26,187 bases of DNA from CAYONQ01 sp964405375 (GCA_964405375.1 CAYONQ010000031.1:1-26187); one strand, 5' to 3'. Positions 6,192 to 13,839 are shown, counted from the stretch's first letter. Made by a program: numbers and translations. The notes: generated from the letters alone by a model not told the origin.

Positions 6192-7625
6192 TTACTGCAC
6201 ATAACCCAAAGACCTCAACATTTCGAGCTGTTCCGGCGTTATAGAGACTTCTTTTTGCGGGCCGGGTTTTTCCAGCTTCATATACTTGTTCAGCAGTTTG
6301 GCCTTTAGCTGTTCAGTAACACCGCCCGGATTACCCGTTATCTCTAACTTCTCCTGAGGGTCGCTGGACAAATCGAACATTTTAAACTGTTGGTCGTGCT
6401 GTATATTGGGAGTCAGCAATTTCCAGCGGCTGCTTCTTGCAAACGCCCTGGGGCCGTCCTTGACGGTGTACCCGAAAACAGCGTCTTTGCCCTGGGCCTG
6501 TGGGTCGTCGATTAATCTAATAAAGCTGTCGCCCTGCATTCCTGGGACATTGCTTACTGTCAGCAGGGCCAATATCGAGGGCATAATATCTATGCTCTCG
6601 ATGAGTCCGGCAACAACCTTACCTGCAACGGCAGCGCCCGGAAGCTTCATTATCATAGGGACACGTACAAGCTCCTCATAATAGTATGGATTCCCGTGCA
6701 GCATAAAGCCGTGTTCCTGGAACTCCTCGCCGTGGTCCGAGACGAGAATAATCAGGGACTTATCATAAAGCCCGAATTTCCTGAGTATCGCAAACAAATC
6801 GCCTACACACTTGTCCGTGTAAGCAACGCCGCCGTCATACAGTGCTGTAATATATTCCAAATCATCCTGTTTAAATCTGATATTCTTCCGGTTTGCATTT
6901 GCTAAATACTTGCTTGCGTACAGCTTACCGTCGCCGCCGGTGAAATTTCCTTTATAGTTCGGACAGAACATCCTGTTATAGGGTGGAGGTGAATCATAAG
7001 GTAATTTCTCAAAGTCGGAGTGAATATCGTAATAATGCACAAAAAGAAACAGCGTGTCGTCTTTGCTTTCTTCGAGGTATCCCGCCATGAATTTATTCTG
7101 TAATTCAGCAATAAATGCAGAATGGCTTCCTTCAATGTATACGTCAAAACCGCGAGCAAAGCCGAATTCGGCGCACATCTGTCCACACTGCCGCGCAAAG
7201 CCAAGTGTACGATACCCTTCACTTCTCAACACCTCTGCAAGAGTTTTCCTTGACTTGCCCAGGGCCAGGCCGCTACTTGGGCTGACGCCGTGCGTAAAAG
7301 GGTACAGCCCGGTGAGTATCGACATATGTGACTGGGCGGTGCTGGGTTCATGGATAAAACAGTTTTTGAACAGGATGTTATTTGCCCCAAAGGAATCAAT
7401 GTTGGGGGACGTGTTTCGCTTATACCCGTAGCAGCCGAGATGGTCCGCCCTCAACGTGTCGATACTGATTAGAATCACATTGGGCCTGTCTTTTTGCCCC
7501 TTGCCGCTTTCACAACCGCTCAACCACAAACTCGGCGCCAAACTCGCTGTCAGCCCGCTATAGAGGCCGCGCTTCAGTATCTCACGCCGGCCCAAAACCT
7601 TATCACAAACCTCTTTGCCCTGCAT
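6192..7625 (-). CDS. Sulfatase-fold lipoprotein lacking the formylglycine motif
   Basis: This is an alkaline-phosphatase/sulfatase superfamily protein of 477 residues. The N-terminus has a twin-arginine-like motif (GRREILKRGL) and a lipobox (WLSGC), suggesting Tat export and lipidation. The metal site is visible in NVILISIDTLRADHLGCYGY and SDHGEEFQEHG, and the ending LRSLGYVQ is common in planctomycete sulfatases. At the nucleophile position, where formylglycine sulfatases have C/S-x-P-x-R, this protein reads T96-A-Q-S-H before MSILTGLYPFTHGV. It therefore probably cannot make formylglycine and may act as a phosphodiesterase or phosphotransferase, or on an unknown ester. The start is supported by GAGAGGT 7 nt before the ATG. 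It appears monocistronic. Confidence 0.85.
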   Translation of the reverse strand: MQGKEVCDKVLGRREILKRGLYSGLTASLAPSLWLSGCESGKGQKDRPNVILISIDTLRADHLGCYGYKRNTSPNIDSFGANNILFKNCFIHEPSTAQSHMSILTGLYPFTHGVSPSSGLALGKSRKTLAEVLRSEGYRTLGFARQCGQMCAEFGFARGFDVYIEGSHSAFIAELQNKFMAGYLEESKDDTLFLFVHYYDIHSDFEKLPYDSPPPYNRMFCPNYKGNFTGGDGKLYASKYLANANRKNIRFKQDDLEYITALYDGGVAYTDKCVGDLFAILRKFGLYDKSLIILVSDHGEEFQEHGFMLHGNPYYYEELVRVPMIMKLPGAAVAGKVVAGLIESIDIMPSILALLTVSNVPGMQGDSFIRLIDDPQAQGKDAVFGYTVKDGPRAFARSSRWKLLTPNIQHDQQFKMFDLSSDPQEKLEITGNPGGVTEQLKAKLLNKYMKLEKPGPQKEVSITPEQLEMLRSLGYVQ

Positions 7626-7736
7626 ATATATTACCTCTCACCTTTATCGCAAACCCGCATAGCCGCTGCTATCCCGGCCGCTCTTGTATCACGGATAAAT
7701 CCTTTAAATTACAAATTCTACCATACTCTTATTGTT

Positions 7737-7765
7737 TTGTCAAGGGACGCCGTCTCTGTTATAAA
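7737..7765 (+). promoter_or_regulatory. Promoter of the RseC-like/rnf operon
   Basis: TTGTCA (7737-7742), 17-nt spacer, TATAAA (7760-7765). Predicted transcription start near 7772, about 78 nt before the chosen start of the first gene. Confidence 0.6.
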
Positions 7766-7849
7766 TCCGGGGGATTATAAAAGTTTTGTTTGAAAATCTT
7801 AAGGTTATCTATTATAAAACTACTTTTATTTTATGCGGCGGCGAGAAGT

Positions 7850-8143
7850 ATGGACAATCAAGAATTCTGCCAGGGCTGCGAGCAACAGCATAGCTGCCAG
7901 GAGGTTTACCGGCAGTTAGGCAACACTAAAGGGCATTCGGTTGTATTGAAGGTCGTGGCGGCTTTCTTGCTGCCGATAGCGGTCTTTATCGCCACTCTGG
8001 CTGTTTCCGAAGCAATTTTAGCTAAATTACAGATGCAGACAGCCATTAGTTTCCTGCTGGCACTGTCAGCGGTATTTGTCTGTATATTGATTACAAAAGC
8101 AATAAATAAGCGATTTAGTAAGAACCAAACACATCAGATATGA
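7850..8143 (+). CDS. Small RseC-like (SoxR-reducing system) Cys-rich membrane protein
   Basis: The 97-residue product has a short N-terminal cysteine cluster, C7-x2-C10-x5-C16 (CQGCEQQHSC), followed by VYRQLG and two hydrophobic helices (about 32-53 and 62-82). E. coli RseC has the same arrangement in its second half: a C-x2-C-x4-C cluster, a LNKLG-like turn and two membrane spans. This protein lacks the N-terminal beta domain of RseC. RseC works with Rnf-type proteins in keeping SoxR reduced, and rseC often neighbours rnf genes. Here the stop overlaps the rnfC start (ATGA), so the two are translationally coupled. The start at 7850 follows GGCGAGAAGT; an upstream in-frame ATG at 7790 would add 20 hydrophobic/basic residues but has no visible ribosome binding site. 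Function is inferred. Confidence 0.65.
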   Translation: MDNQEFCQGCEQQHSCQEVYRQLGNTKGHSVVLKVVAAFLLPIAVFIATLAVSEAILAKLQMQTAISFLLALSAVFVCILITKAINKRFSKNQTHQI

Positions 8144-9501
8144 AAGTTGCTACCAAAGGCAAATTTACTTTTCCGGGCGGCACGCATCCGCCGCAGAGTA
8201 AAAACCTTACCGCCGACAGCGAGATACAACAGGGACCCGTCGTCAGGCAGGTAGCGATAATGCTCAGCCAGCACATCGGAGCGGTTTGTCAGCCGTTGGT
8301 CCAGAAGAATGACGAGGTGCAAGCGGGGCAGAAAATCGGCGACATCGATGCGTTTGTCTCTGCGCCGGTTCATTCGCCGGTAAACGGCAAGGTAAAAGAG
8401 ATTGCGCTGCAGGGCCACGCTGTTCTGGGTCGAAGCCCTGCGGTAATTATAGAAGCGGACGTTGAAAACAATCCGCTTAAGCAGCCGAGCTGCGGCAAAT
8501 TCACAGGCGATTTCGACGAGAGCCGATACTCCGCAGAACAGATATGCGATACCGTTCGGCAGGCCGGCATCGTCGGTATGGGCGGGGCAGGGTTTCCGAC
8601 GAGGGTGAAGATAGAGCCGAACCCGAAATCGCCTAAAGAGACGTTGATTATCAACGGATGCGAATGCGAGCCGTATATTACCAGCGACTATCGGATTATG
8701 CTCGAATGGACGGACCAGATTATTGCGGGGGTCAAACTCGCCGGAAAGGCGTCCGGTTGCTCGCAGGTCTTTATCGGCATCGAGGACAACAAGCCGAAGG
8801 CGATAGAGGTTATTAGCGCAGCTCTGGAAGGTTGCTCAAACAACAACGATATTAAGATAGTGCCGGTCAAGACGAAGTATCCGCAGGGTGGTGAAAGGCA
8901 GCTTATAAATGCGATTCTAAAAAAGACCGTCCCTACCGGCGGCATCCCGCCGATGATTGGCGTATTAGTGCTAAACGTGGCTACCGTTGCGGCGATAGCC
9001 GAGGCGGTGGTTTGTGATTGGCCTTTAACGCACAGGGTTGTAACCGTTACCGGCGAGACAGTCGCAAAGCCGGGTAATTACTACGTGCCGATAGGGACAC
9101 CGGTCGGTGAGCTTATAGAATTTTGCGGCGGCGGCAAAGAAGCGGCAAAGGTCATCCTCGGCGGGCCGATGATGGGGATTGCAATCGCCGATTTGACAAC
9201 GCCTGTCACAAAAACGACCGGTGCCATAACTGTGCTGGCAGAAGAGCAAATCGGCCGGGCCAAATTCACCGGCCGACAAACACCCTGTATTCGCTGCGGC
9301 AGGTGCGTGGAGACCTGTCCCGAACACCTGAACCCGACGAAAATCGCCCACGCTGTCAAGAATAATCGATTAGATATAGCGGAGAGCTATTATATCAGCG
9401 GCTGTATCGAGTGCGGCTGCTGCGGTTACGTCTGCCCGGCCAATATAGAACTGACAGGATATATCAAGACAGGAAAAGCCCTTCTTGCGAGACAGAGGTA
9501 G
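8140..9501 (+). CDS. rnfC: Rnf complex subunit RnfC
   Basis: RnfC is the peripheral NADH/flavin-binding subunit of the ion-pumping ferredoxin:NAD+ oxidoreductase. The 453-residue product opens with FTFPGGTHPPQSK, carries the nucleotide/FMN-binding VGMGGAGFPTRVK and NGCECEPYITSDYR (about 146-187), an SLBB-like region, and two C-terminal ferredoxin motifs, CIRCGRCVETCP and CIECGCCGYVCP, for two [4Fe-4S] clusters. The length is near that of short RnfC forms without the long Ala/Lys-rich tail seen in enterobacteria. The start overlaps the RseC-like stop by 4 nt. Its own stop is followed by a repeat-flanked four-helix-bundle gene before rnfD. Confidence 0.96.
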   Translation: MKVATKGKFTFPGGTHPPQSKNLTADSEIQQGPVVRQVAIMLSQHIGAVCQPLVQKNDEVQAGQKIGDIDAFVSAPVHSPVNGKVKEIALQGHAVLGRSPAVIIEADVENNPLKQPSCGKFTGDFDESRYSAEQICDTVRQAGIVGMGGAGFPTRVKIEPNPKSPKETLIINGCECEPYITSDYRIMLEWTDQIIAGVKLAGKASGCSQVFIGIEDNKPKAIEVISAALEGCSNNNDIKIVPVKTKYPQGGERQLINAILKKTVPTGGIPPMIGVLVLNVATVAAIAEAVVCDWPLTHRVVTVTGETVAKPGNYYVPIGTPVGELIEFCGGGKEAAKVILGGPMMGIAIADLTTPVTKTTGAITVLAEEQIGRAKFTGRQTPCIRCGRCVETCPEHLNPTKIAHAVKNNRLDIAESYYISGCIECGCCGYVCPANIELTGYIKTGKALLARQR

Positions 9502-9513
9502 TGTGAAACGTGA

Positions 9514-9546
9514 AAAGTGCCTAAAGTGAGCTAAAATGAGCTAAAG
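9514..9546 (+). repeat. Left repeat array flanking the four-helix-bundle gene
   Basis: Units of 9-10 bp: AGTGCCTAA, AGTGAGCTAA, AATGAGCTAA. The word AAAGTGCCTAAAG (9514-9526) is repeated in inverted orientation twice on the other side of the gene. Confidence 0.75.
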
Positions 9547-9548
9547 TT

Positions 9549-9899
9549 ATGGATAATAAAGAATTTGCCAAGGAGCTTGAAAAACGAACACTAGAATTCG
9601 GCGTGCGCATAATCCGTTTATCGAGAACTCTACCCAATACACCCGAGACAAGAGTTATAAGGACGCAGATCACAAAATCTGGAACGTCCATTGGCGCAAA
9701 TTATCGAGAGGCAAATCGAGCAAGAAGCAAGGCCGATTTTAAAAACAAGATTAAGATTTGTGAAAGTGAAACCAGTGAAACACAATACTGGCTGGAGGTA
9801 ATTGTAGAGCTAAAATGGCTATCCTGGGTAAAGGTGAAGTGGGAATATGAAGAATGCAGTGAATTACTTGGTATTTTTACATCTGCTGCGAACAAATAA
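9549..9899 (+). CDS. Four-helix-bundle protein (23S rRNA IVP / S23 family)
   Basis: The 116-residue product matches the small four-helix-bundle family first seen in intervening sequences of 23S rRNA genes and related to the accessory protein of diversity-generating retroelements. Hallmarks are LEFGVRIIRLSRTLP, the central TQITKSGTSIGANYREAN, and the ESETSETQYWLEVIVE helix. These proteins form basic pentamers; their role outside rRNA is unknown. Here the gene sits between rnfC and rnfD, in the operon direction, bracketed by inverted repeat arrays (9514-9546 and 9935-9971). It has no clear ribosome binding site. It looks like an inserted cassette, not a functional Rnf component. Confidence 0.85.
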   Translation: MDNKEFAKELEKRTLEFGVRIIRLSRTLPNTPETRVIRTQITKSGTSIGANYREANRARSKADFKNKIKICESETSETQYWLEVIVELKWLSWVKVKWEYEECSELLGIFTSAANK

Positions 9900-9934
9900 A
9901 CCCTAAAGATGGACCTGTATATTGATTGTTACAA

Positions 9935-9971
9935 CTTTAGGCACTTTATACTTTAGGCACTTTAGCTCACT
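9935..9971 (+). repeat. Right repeat array flanking the four-helix-bundle gene
   Basis: CTTTAGGCACTTT occurs at 9935-9947 and again at 9951-9963, followed by AGCTCAC. It is the inverted counterpart of the left array (AAAGTGCCTAAAG, GTGAGCTAAA). Confidence 0.75.
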
Positions 9972-9980
9972 GCTATACGG

Positions 9981-10008
9981 GATGTGAGATGCGAGATACG
10001 AGATATGA
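9981..10008 (+). repeat. Heptamer array containing the rnfD start codon
   Basis: GATGTGA, GATGCGA, GATACGA, GATATGA. The rnfD ATG (9989) lies in the second unit, so residues MRDTRYE are encoded by the repeat. Confidence 0.75.
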
Positions 10009-11023
10009 AAATATAACAGTTTCGCCTGCACCGCATATCGGCGGGGTGCTATCTACCCGCACCGTGATGATAGACGTCATAATCGGTCTGGTCCCTGCTA
10101 TGGCGGCGGCGGGCTATTACTTCCGCAGTTCTGCGCTTATTCTTATCTCGGGGTGCGTTATCTCGGCGGTCGTTACCGAATGGCTCTGCAACCTAATCCG
10201 CAAAAGGCCCAACCCGCTTGAATCACTCGGCGATTTCAGTGCGGTCGTTACCGGCATAATTCTTGCGTTGTCGCTTCCGCCGGGTCTGCCTGTCTGGGCG
10301 GCGATAATCGGCAGCTCTTTCGCCATCGCGATAGGTAAAATGGTCTTCGGCGGACTCGGCGCCAATATCTTCAATCCTGCTATGGTGGGCAGGGCGTTTT
10401 TGACCGCCTGCTTCGGCGTATTGATGACGACCTGGGCGGTCCCTGCGACAATCGATGCCGCGATGCCCAAAATCGCCGCAAAAGAGACAGCCGTCGATGC
10501 ACGAACGCAGGCGACACCGCTTGGGTTAAGTAAAGAGGCCCTGAAAGCCAAAGCCGGCGCCCAAACCGTCAACGAGCAGATTAAATATTTGTTTACCGGT
10601 GAAGTCGGCGGATGTCTCGGCGAGACAAGCGCTCTGGCACTTTTGCTCGGCGGCATATACCTGCTTATAAGGCGAACGATAAACCTTCACATCCCGTTGG
10701 CTGTTTTTGTATCCGCTCTTGTCTTTGCAACAATCGCTTATTTGATAAATCCGGAGGCCTATATATGGCCACTATGCCATTTATGCAGCGGCGGATTGCT
10801 GATTGGCGCATTTTTTATAGCCACCGACCCCGTTACGGCCCCATTGACAAGAAAAGGGATGTGGATTTTCGGGGCCGGCGTAGGGACGATAACGATGCTA
10901 ATAAGAATCGTTGGAGAGTATCCTGAAGGTGTGATGTTTTCTGTTCTTTTGATGAATGCCGTAACGCCGTTGATTGACAGGTTGTGCAAGCTGACACCGG
11001 CAGGAGGCAGGCCGAATGCTTAA
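9989..11023 (+). CDS. rnfD: Rnf complex subunit RnfD
   Basis: RnfD is an integral membrane subunit carrying covalently bound FMN, homologous to NqrB. The 344-residue product shows the typical VSPAPHIGGVLSTRTVMIDV start, several membrane helices, FGGLGANIFNPAMVGRAFL and a C-terminal FATDPVTAP-like segment (IATDPVTAP). The flavinylation site is D170-A-R-T-Q-A-T176-P-L. The acceptor threonine is present, but the usual S/T-G-A-T reads T-Q-A-T. The only usable start is inside a heptamer repeat, making the first seven residues repeat-derived. The gene overlaps rnfG by 8 nt. Confidence 0.95.
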   Translation: MRDTRYENITVSPAPHIGGVLSTRTVMIDVIIGLVPAMAAAGYYFRSSALILISGCVISAVVTEWLCNLIRKRPNPLESLGDFSAVVTGIILALSLPPGLPVWAAIIGSSFAIAIGKMVFGGLGANIFNPAMVGRAFLTACFGVLMTTWAVPATIDAAMPKIAAKETAVDARTQATPLGLSKEALKAKAGAQTVNEQIKYLFTGEVGGCLGETSALALLLGGIYLLIRRTINLHIPLAVFVSALVFATIAYLINPEAYIWPLCHLCSGGLLIGAFFIATDPVTAPLTRKGMWIFGAGVGTITMLIRIVGEYPEGVMFSVLLMNAVTPLIDRLCKLTPAGGRPNA

Positions 11024-11633
11024 GATAAAACACTTTATCGAACAAAGCTGGCTTTTGATTGTCTCGGCGTTCTGTTTCGGGCTTTTGATAGCGGTAACAA
11101 ACGCCGCCTGGTCGCCGATGATAGAGCAGAACAGAATCGAGAAGCTAAACGACCTGATGGGCGGTCTATTAACAAAGGCCGAACGCTTCGAGCCGGAAGC
11201 GGAGCTCGAAATCGAATCAGCCAAGGGCAAAAAAGTAAAAACCAGCGTTTACAAGGCAGTCTCAGAACAGGACGGATGTGTCGGCTGGGCATTTATCGCC
11301 ACGGGTGCGGGCTTTGCAGACAAAATCGAACTGGTGGTTGCGGTGGATAAGGATTTTGGAAGTTTTGCAGGCTTTGCCGTATTGGCCAGCAACGAGACGC
11401 CCGGCTTCGGCGACCGGATAAAGCTGCCGAGCTGGCGCAGCCAGTTTGTGGGGGCACCGGCTGGGAAACTAACGCTCTCGAAGACCGGAGATATTGAAAA
11501 AATCGATTCTGAAATTGTCGCGATAAGCGGTGCCACCGTCAGCAGTGAAGCGGTTGTCAAGACAATAAATAATTCGGCAGAGCAAGTTAAAAGGCAAATG
11601 CAAGAGAAGGGTTTAATCGGCGATGTCAGATAA
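11016..11633 (+). CDS. rnfG: Rnf complex subunit RnfG
   Basis: RnfG is a single-span membrane subunit with a periplasmic/extracytoplasmic FMN-binding domain. The 205-residue product has one N-terminal helix (LLIVSAFCFGLLIAVTNAAW), the domain motif ETPGFGDRI, and the flavinylation motif SGATVSS with acceptor T174, to which ApbE attaches FMN. Overlaps with rnfD (8 nt) and rnfE (11 nt) indicate tight translational coupling. Confidence 0.95.
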   Translation: MLKIKHFIEQSWLLIVSAFCFGLLIAVTNAAWSPMIEQNRIEKLNDLMGGLLTKAERFEPEAELEIESAKGKKVKTSVYKAVSEQDGCVGWAFIATGAGFADKIELVVAVDKDFGSFAGFAVLASNETPGFGDRIKLPSWRSQFVGAPAGKLTLSKTGDIEKIDSEIVAISGATVSSEAVVKTINNSAEQVKRQMQEKGLIGDVR

Positions 11634-12243
11634 GTCAGCAGGTACAGCCAAGCTTTACAAAGAGACACTCATAGCCGGTCTGTGGCGTGAGAACCCGGTC
11701 TTTCGCCTCTTGTTGGGGATGTGCCCGACGCTGGCGGTTACCGCTGCGGTCAAGCCGGCAGTAACTATGGGTTGCTGCGTTATCTTTGTGCTTTTGTGCA
11801 GTAACATTGTGGTCAGCTTAATGCGAAACCTTTTAAAACCGCACCTGCGAATCCTGATGTTTACACTGACGATAGCGACCTTTGTTACCATAGCGGACTT
11901 GTTCCTGAAGGCGTTTGTGCCGGGGATGAGCGAGGCGCTCGGGCCATACGTCCCGTTGATTATCGTCAACTGTATTATAATCTGCCGGGCCGAGGCCTGC
12001 GCCAGTAAGAATACCTTAGGTATAAGCATTATCGATGCTCTGGGAATGGGGGCCGGCTTCACATTGACACTGTGCGTGTTGGCCGGCGTAAGAGAGATTC
12101 TATCGACCGGTGCGGTCTGGGAGGTTGCGATTTTGCCTGCCGGCTTTGTGCCGTGGGCGGCAATGAGAATGCCCGTCGGGGCGTTTATAACGCTGGGACT
12201 GCTGCTGGCACTGGTAAACGCACTGACAAAGAAGAAGACCTGA
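11623..12243 (+). CDS. rnfE: Rnf complex subunit RnfE
   Basis: RnfE is a six-helix membrane subunit, homologous to NqrD, that with RnfA forms the ion-conducting core and coordinates an intramembrane [2Fe-2S] cluster. The 206-residue product has the paired motifs RLLLGMCPTLAV and IVNCIIICRAEACAS, each carrying a cluster cysteine, and DALGMGAGFTLTLCVLAGVREIL. It overlaps rnfG by 11 nt. An AGAGGG ribosome binding site for rnfA overlaps its stop codon. Confidence 0.95.
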   Translation: MSDKSAGTAKLYKETLIAGLWRENPVFRLLLGMCPTLAVTAAVKPAVTMGCCVIFVLLCSNIVVSLMRNLLKPHLRILMFTLTIATFVTIADLFLKAFVPGMSEALGPYVPLIIVNCIIICRAEACASKNTLGISIIDALGMGAGFTLTLCVLAGVREILSTGAVWEVAILPAGFVPWAAMRMPVGAFITLGLLLALVNALTKKKT

Positions 12244-12254
12244 GAGGGTAGATT

Positions 12255-12845
12255 ATGGATACACTTGGTATTTTGCTTGCGGGTTTTATATCCATCGTGC
12301 TGATTAATAACCTCGTTCTTACGAAGTTTCTCGGTATATGTCCCTATCTCGGCGTATCCGGCAGAATCGATATGGCGTTCGGTATGGGAATGGCGGTAAC
12401 GTTCGTCGTTACACTTAGCGGCACGCTGACCTGGCTGATTGACCATTTGATTCTGATGCCGATGGGTCTGGAGGTTACGCGATACGTCTGCTTTATATTA
12501 GTTATCGCCGGTGCCGTGCAATTAGTCGAAATGTACGTGCGAAAGTTTTTTCCGTCGCTGTATGAGAGCTTCGGTATATTTCTGCCTTTGATTACCACCA
12601 ACTGTGCGATTTTGGGGTTGTGCCTGTTTATAAATCTGTGGGGCATCGACAACCTGCTTGAGGCGGTGGTGCTTAGTTTCGGTGCGGGTATCGGCTTTAC
12701 TATGGCGATTTGCATTATGGCAGGCATCCGCGAAAACCTGAACCTCGCCGACGTGCCGGATTGTCTTAAAGGAGCACCAATTACATTGATTACCGCCGGG
12801 TTGCTTACACTGGCATTTATGGGGTTCGCAGGAATGATTAGGTAA
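12255..12845 (+). CDS. rnfA: Rnf complex subunit RnfA
   Basis: RnfA is the pseudo-symmetric partner of RnfE (homologue of NqrE). The 196-residue, six-helix product has LTKFLGICPYLGVS and TTNCAILGLCLF, which carry the cysteines of the shared [2Fe-2S] cluster, and SFGAGIGFTMAICIMAGIREN. GAGAGGG lies 6 nt before the ATG. The gene is followed by an octamer array that separates it from rnfB. Confidence 0.95.
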   Translation: MDTLGILLAGFISIVLINNLVLTKFLGICPYLGVSGRIDMAFGMGMAVTFVVTLSGTLTWLIDHLILMPMGLEVTRYVCFILVIAGAVQLVEMYVRKFFPSLYESFGIFLPLITTNCAILGLCLFINLWGIDNLLEAVVLSFGAGIGFTMAICIMAGIRENLNLADVPDCLKGAPITLITAGLLTLAFMGFAGMIR

Positions 12846-12848
12846 GTA

Positions 12849-12912
12849 GATGAGTGGATGAGTAAATGAGTGGATGAGTAAATGAGTAAATGAGTGGGTG
12901 AGTGAATGAATA
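12849..12912 (+). repeat. Octamer array, eight units, between rnfA and rnfB
   Basis: GATGAGTG, GATGAGTA, AATGAGTG, GATGAGTA, AATGAGTA, AATGAGTG, GGTGAGTG, AATGAATA. It fills most of the 109-bp gap between two genes that would normally be adjacent. Confidence 0.85.
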
Positions 12913-12954
12913 CCCACACATGCACGCATCTACGCATAAACAGATTTACGGAAA

Positions 12955-13839
12955 ATGATTTTAGCTGATATATTAAATTTGTGGGAAAGTGCTTGGCCGG
13001 CAGGCGTGACGATGCTAGGCCTGGGCGGCGGCTTTGCGATTGTGCTTTTAATCGCAAGCAAGAAACTGGCGGTCGAGGTTGACCCGAAGATTGAGCAAAT
13101 CCACGAGGCGCTGCCGAATCTCGACTGTGGTGCGTGCGGCTTTGCCGGCTGCGGCCAATATGCAAAAGCAGTTCTGGAAAATCCCGAGCTAATCGGCAAA
13201 TGCGCACCGGGCGGCCAAGAGGCGGCAGAGAAAATCGCAAAGATATTAAACCTGCAAATAAGCGACTCGGGCGCCGCCAAAAGGCCGATTGTACACTGTC
13301 GGGCGACGGAAGCCGACAGAACCTATTACGGCCAATACGCCGGCATACCGACCTGCACAGCGGCAGATGCTTTGCCTGTTGTTCAGGCCTGCAAGTTCGG
13401 CTGTCTCGGCTTCGGCGACTGTGTGGCAGCGTGTAAGTTCGACGCCATCCATATTGTTGACGGTCTGGCCACAGTCGATTATGAAAAGTGCACCGGCTGC
13501 GGCGCCTGCTTAAAGGCCTGCCCGCGGAATTTAATCGAGATGGTCCCGTTCAGTTATGAAAATATGATGACCGTCGCCTGCAGCAGCAAAGAGACCGGCA
13601 AGGCCACCCGCTTAATGTGCAAGGTCGGCTGTATTGGCTGCGGGCTATGCGCAAAACAAACTGATATATTCAGTGTTGAAGATAATTTAGCACATTTAGA
13701 TTACGAAAAATATAAACCCGGCGAGCAGGCCGAAACCGCTATGGAAAAATGCCCGACCGGCGTAATTGTCTATCACGGCAAATCCGCCCCCGCACCACGC
13801 CAGCCCAAACAAAAACCCGCCGCCGCAACAAAAGCGTAA
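12955..13839 (+). CDS. rnfB: Rnf complex subunit RnfB
   Basis: RnfB accepts electrons from ferredoxin and passes them into the complex. The 294-residue product has an N-terminal membrane helix (about 17-36), a four-cysteine Fe-S domain C58-x2-C61-x4-C66-x16-C83, and ferredoxin-like motifs CKFGCLGFGDCVAAC, CTGCGACLKACP and CKVGCIGCGLC with a distant EKCPTG. This makes it one of the multi-cluster RnfB forms found in anaerobes. The C-terminus is a Pro/Lys/Ala-rich tail that overlaps the end of apbE, on the other strand, by 67 bp. There is no terminator between the two. Confidence 0.95.
   Translation: MILADILNLWESAWPAGVTMLGLGGGFAIVLLIASKKLAVEVDPKIEQIHEALPNLDCGACGFAGCGQYAKAVLENPELIGKCAPGGQEAAEKIAKILNLQISDSGAAKRPIVHCRATEADRTYYGQYAGIPTCTAADALPVVQACKFGCLGFGDCVAACKFDAIHIVDGLATVDYEKCTGCGACLKACPRNLIEMVPFSYENMMTVACSSKETGKATRLMCKVGCIGCGLCAKQTDIFSVEDNLAHLDYEKYKPGEQAETAMEKCPTGVIVYHGKSAPAPRQPKQKPAAATKA

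Noticed and set aside
7790..7849. Upstream start for the RseC-like gene
   Set aside because: It would add 20 residues but has no ribosome binding site and lies only about 18 nt after the predicted transcription start. It cannot be fully excluded.
685..12912. Heptamer/octamer arrays as CRISPR
   Set aside because: The units are contiguous 7-8-mers without spacers, and no cas gene is present.
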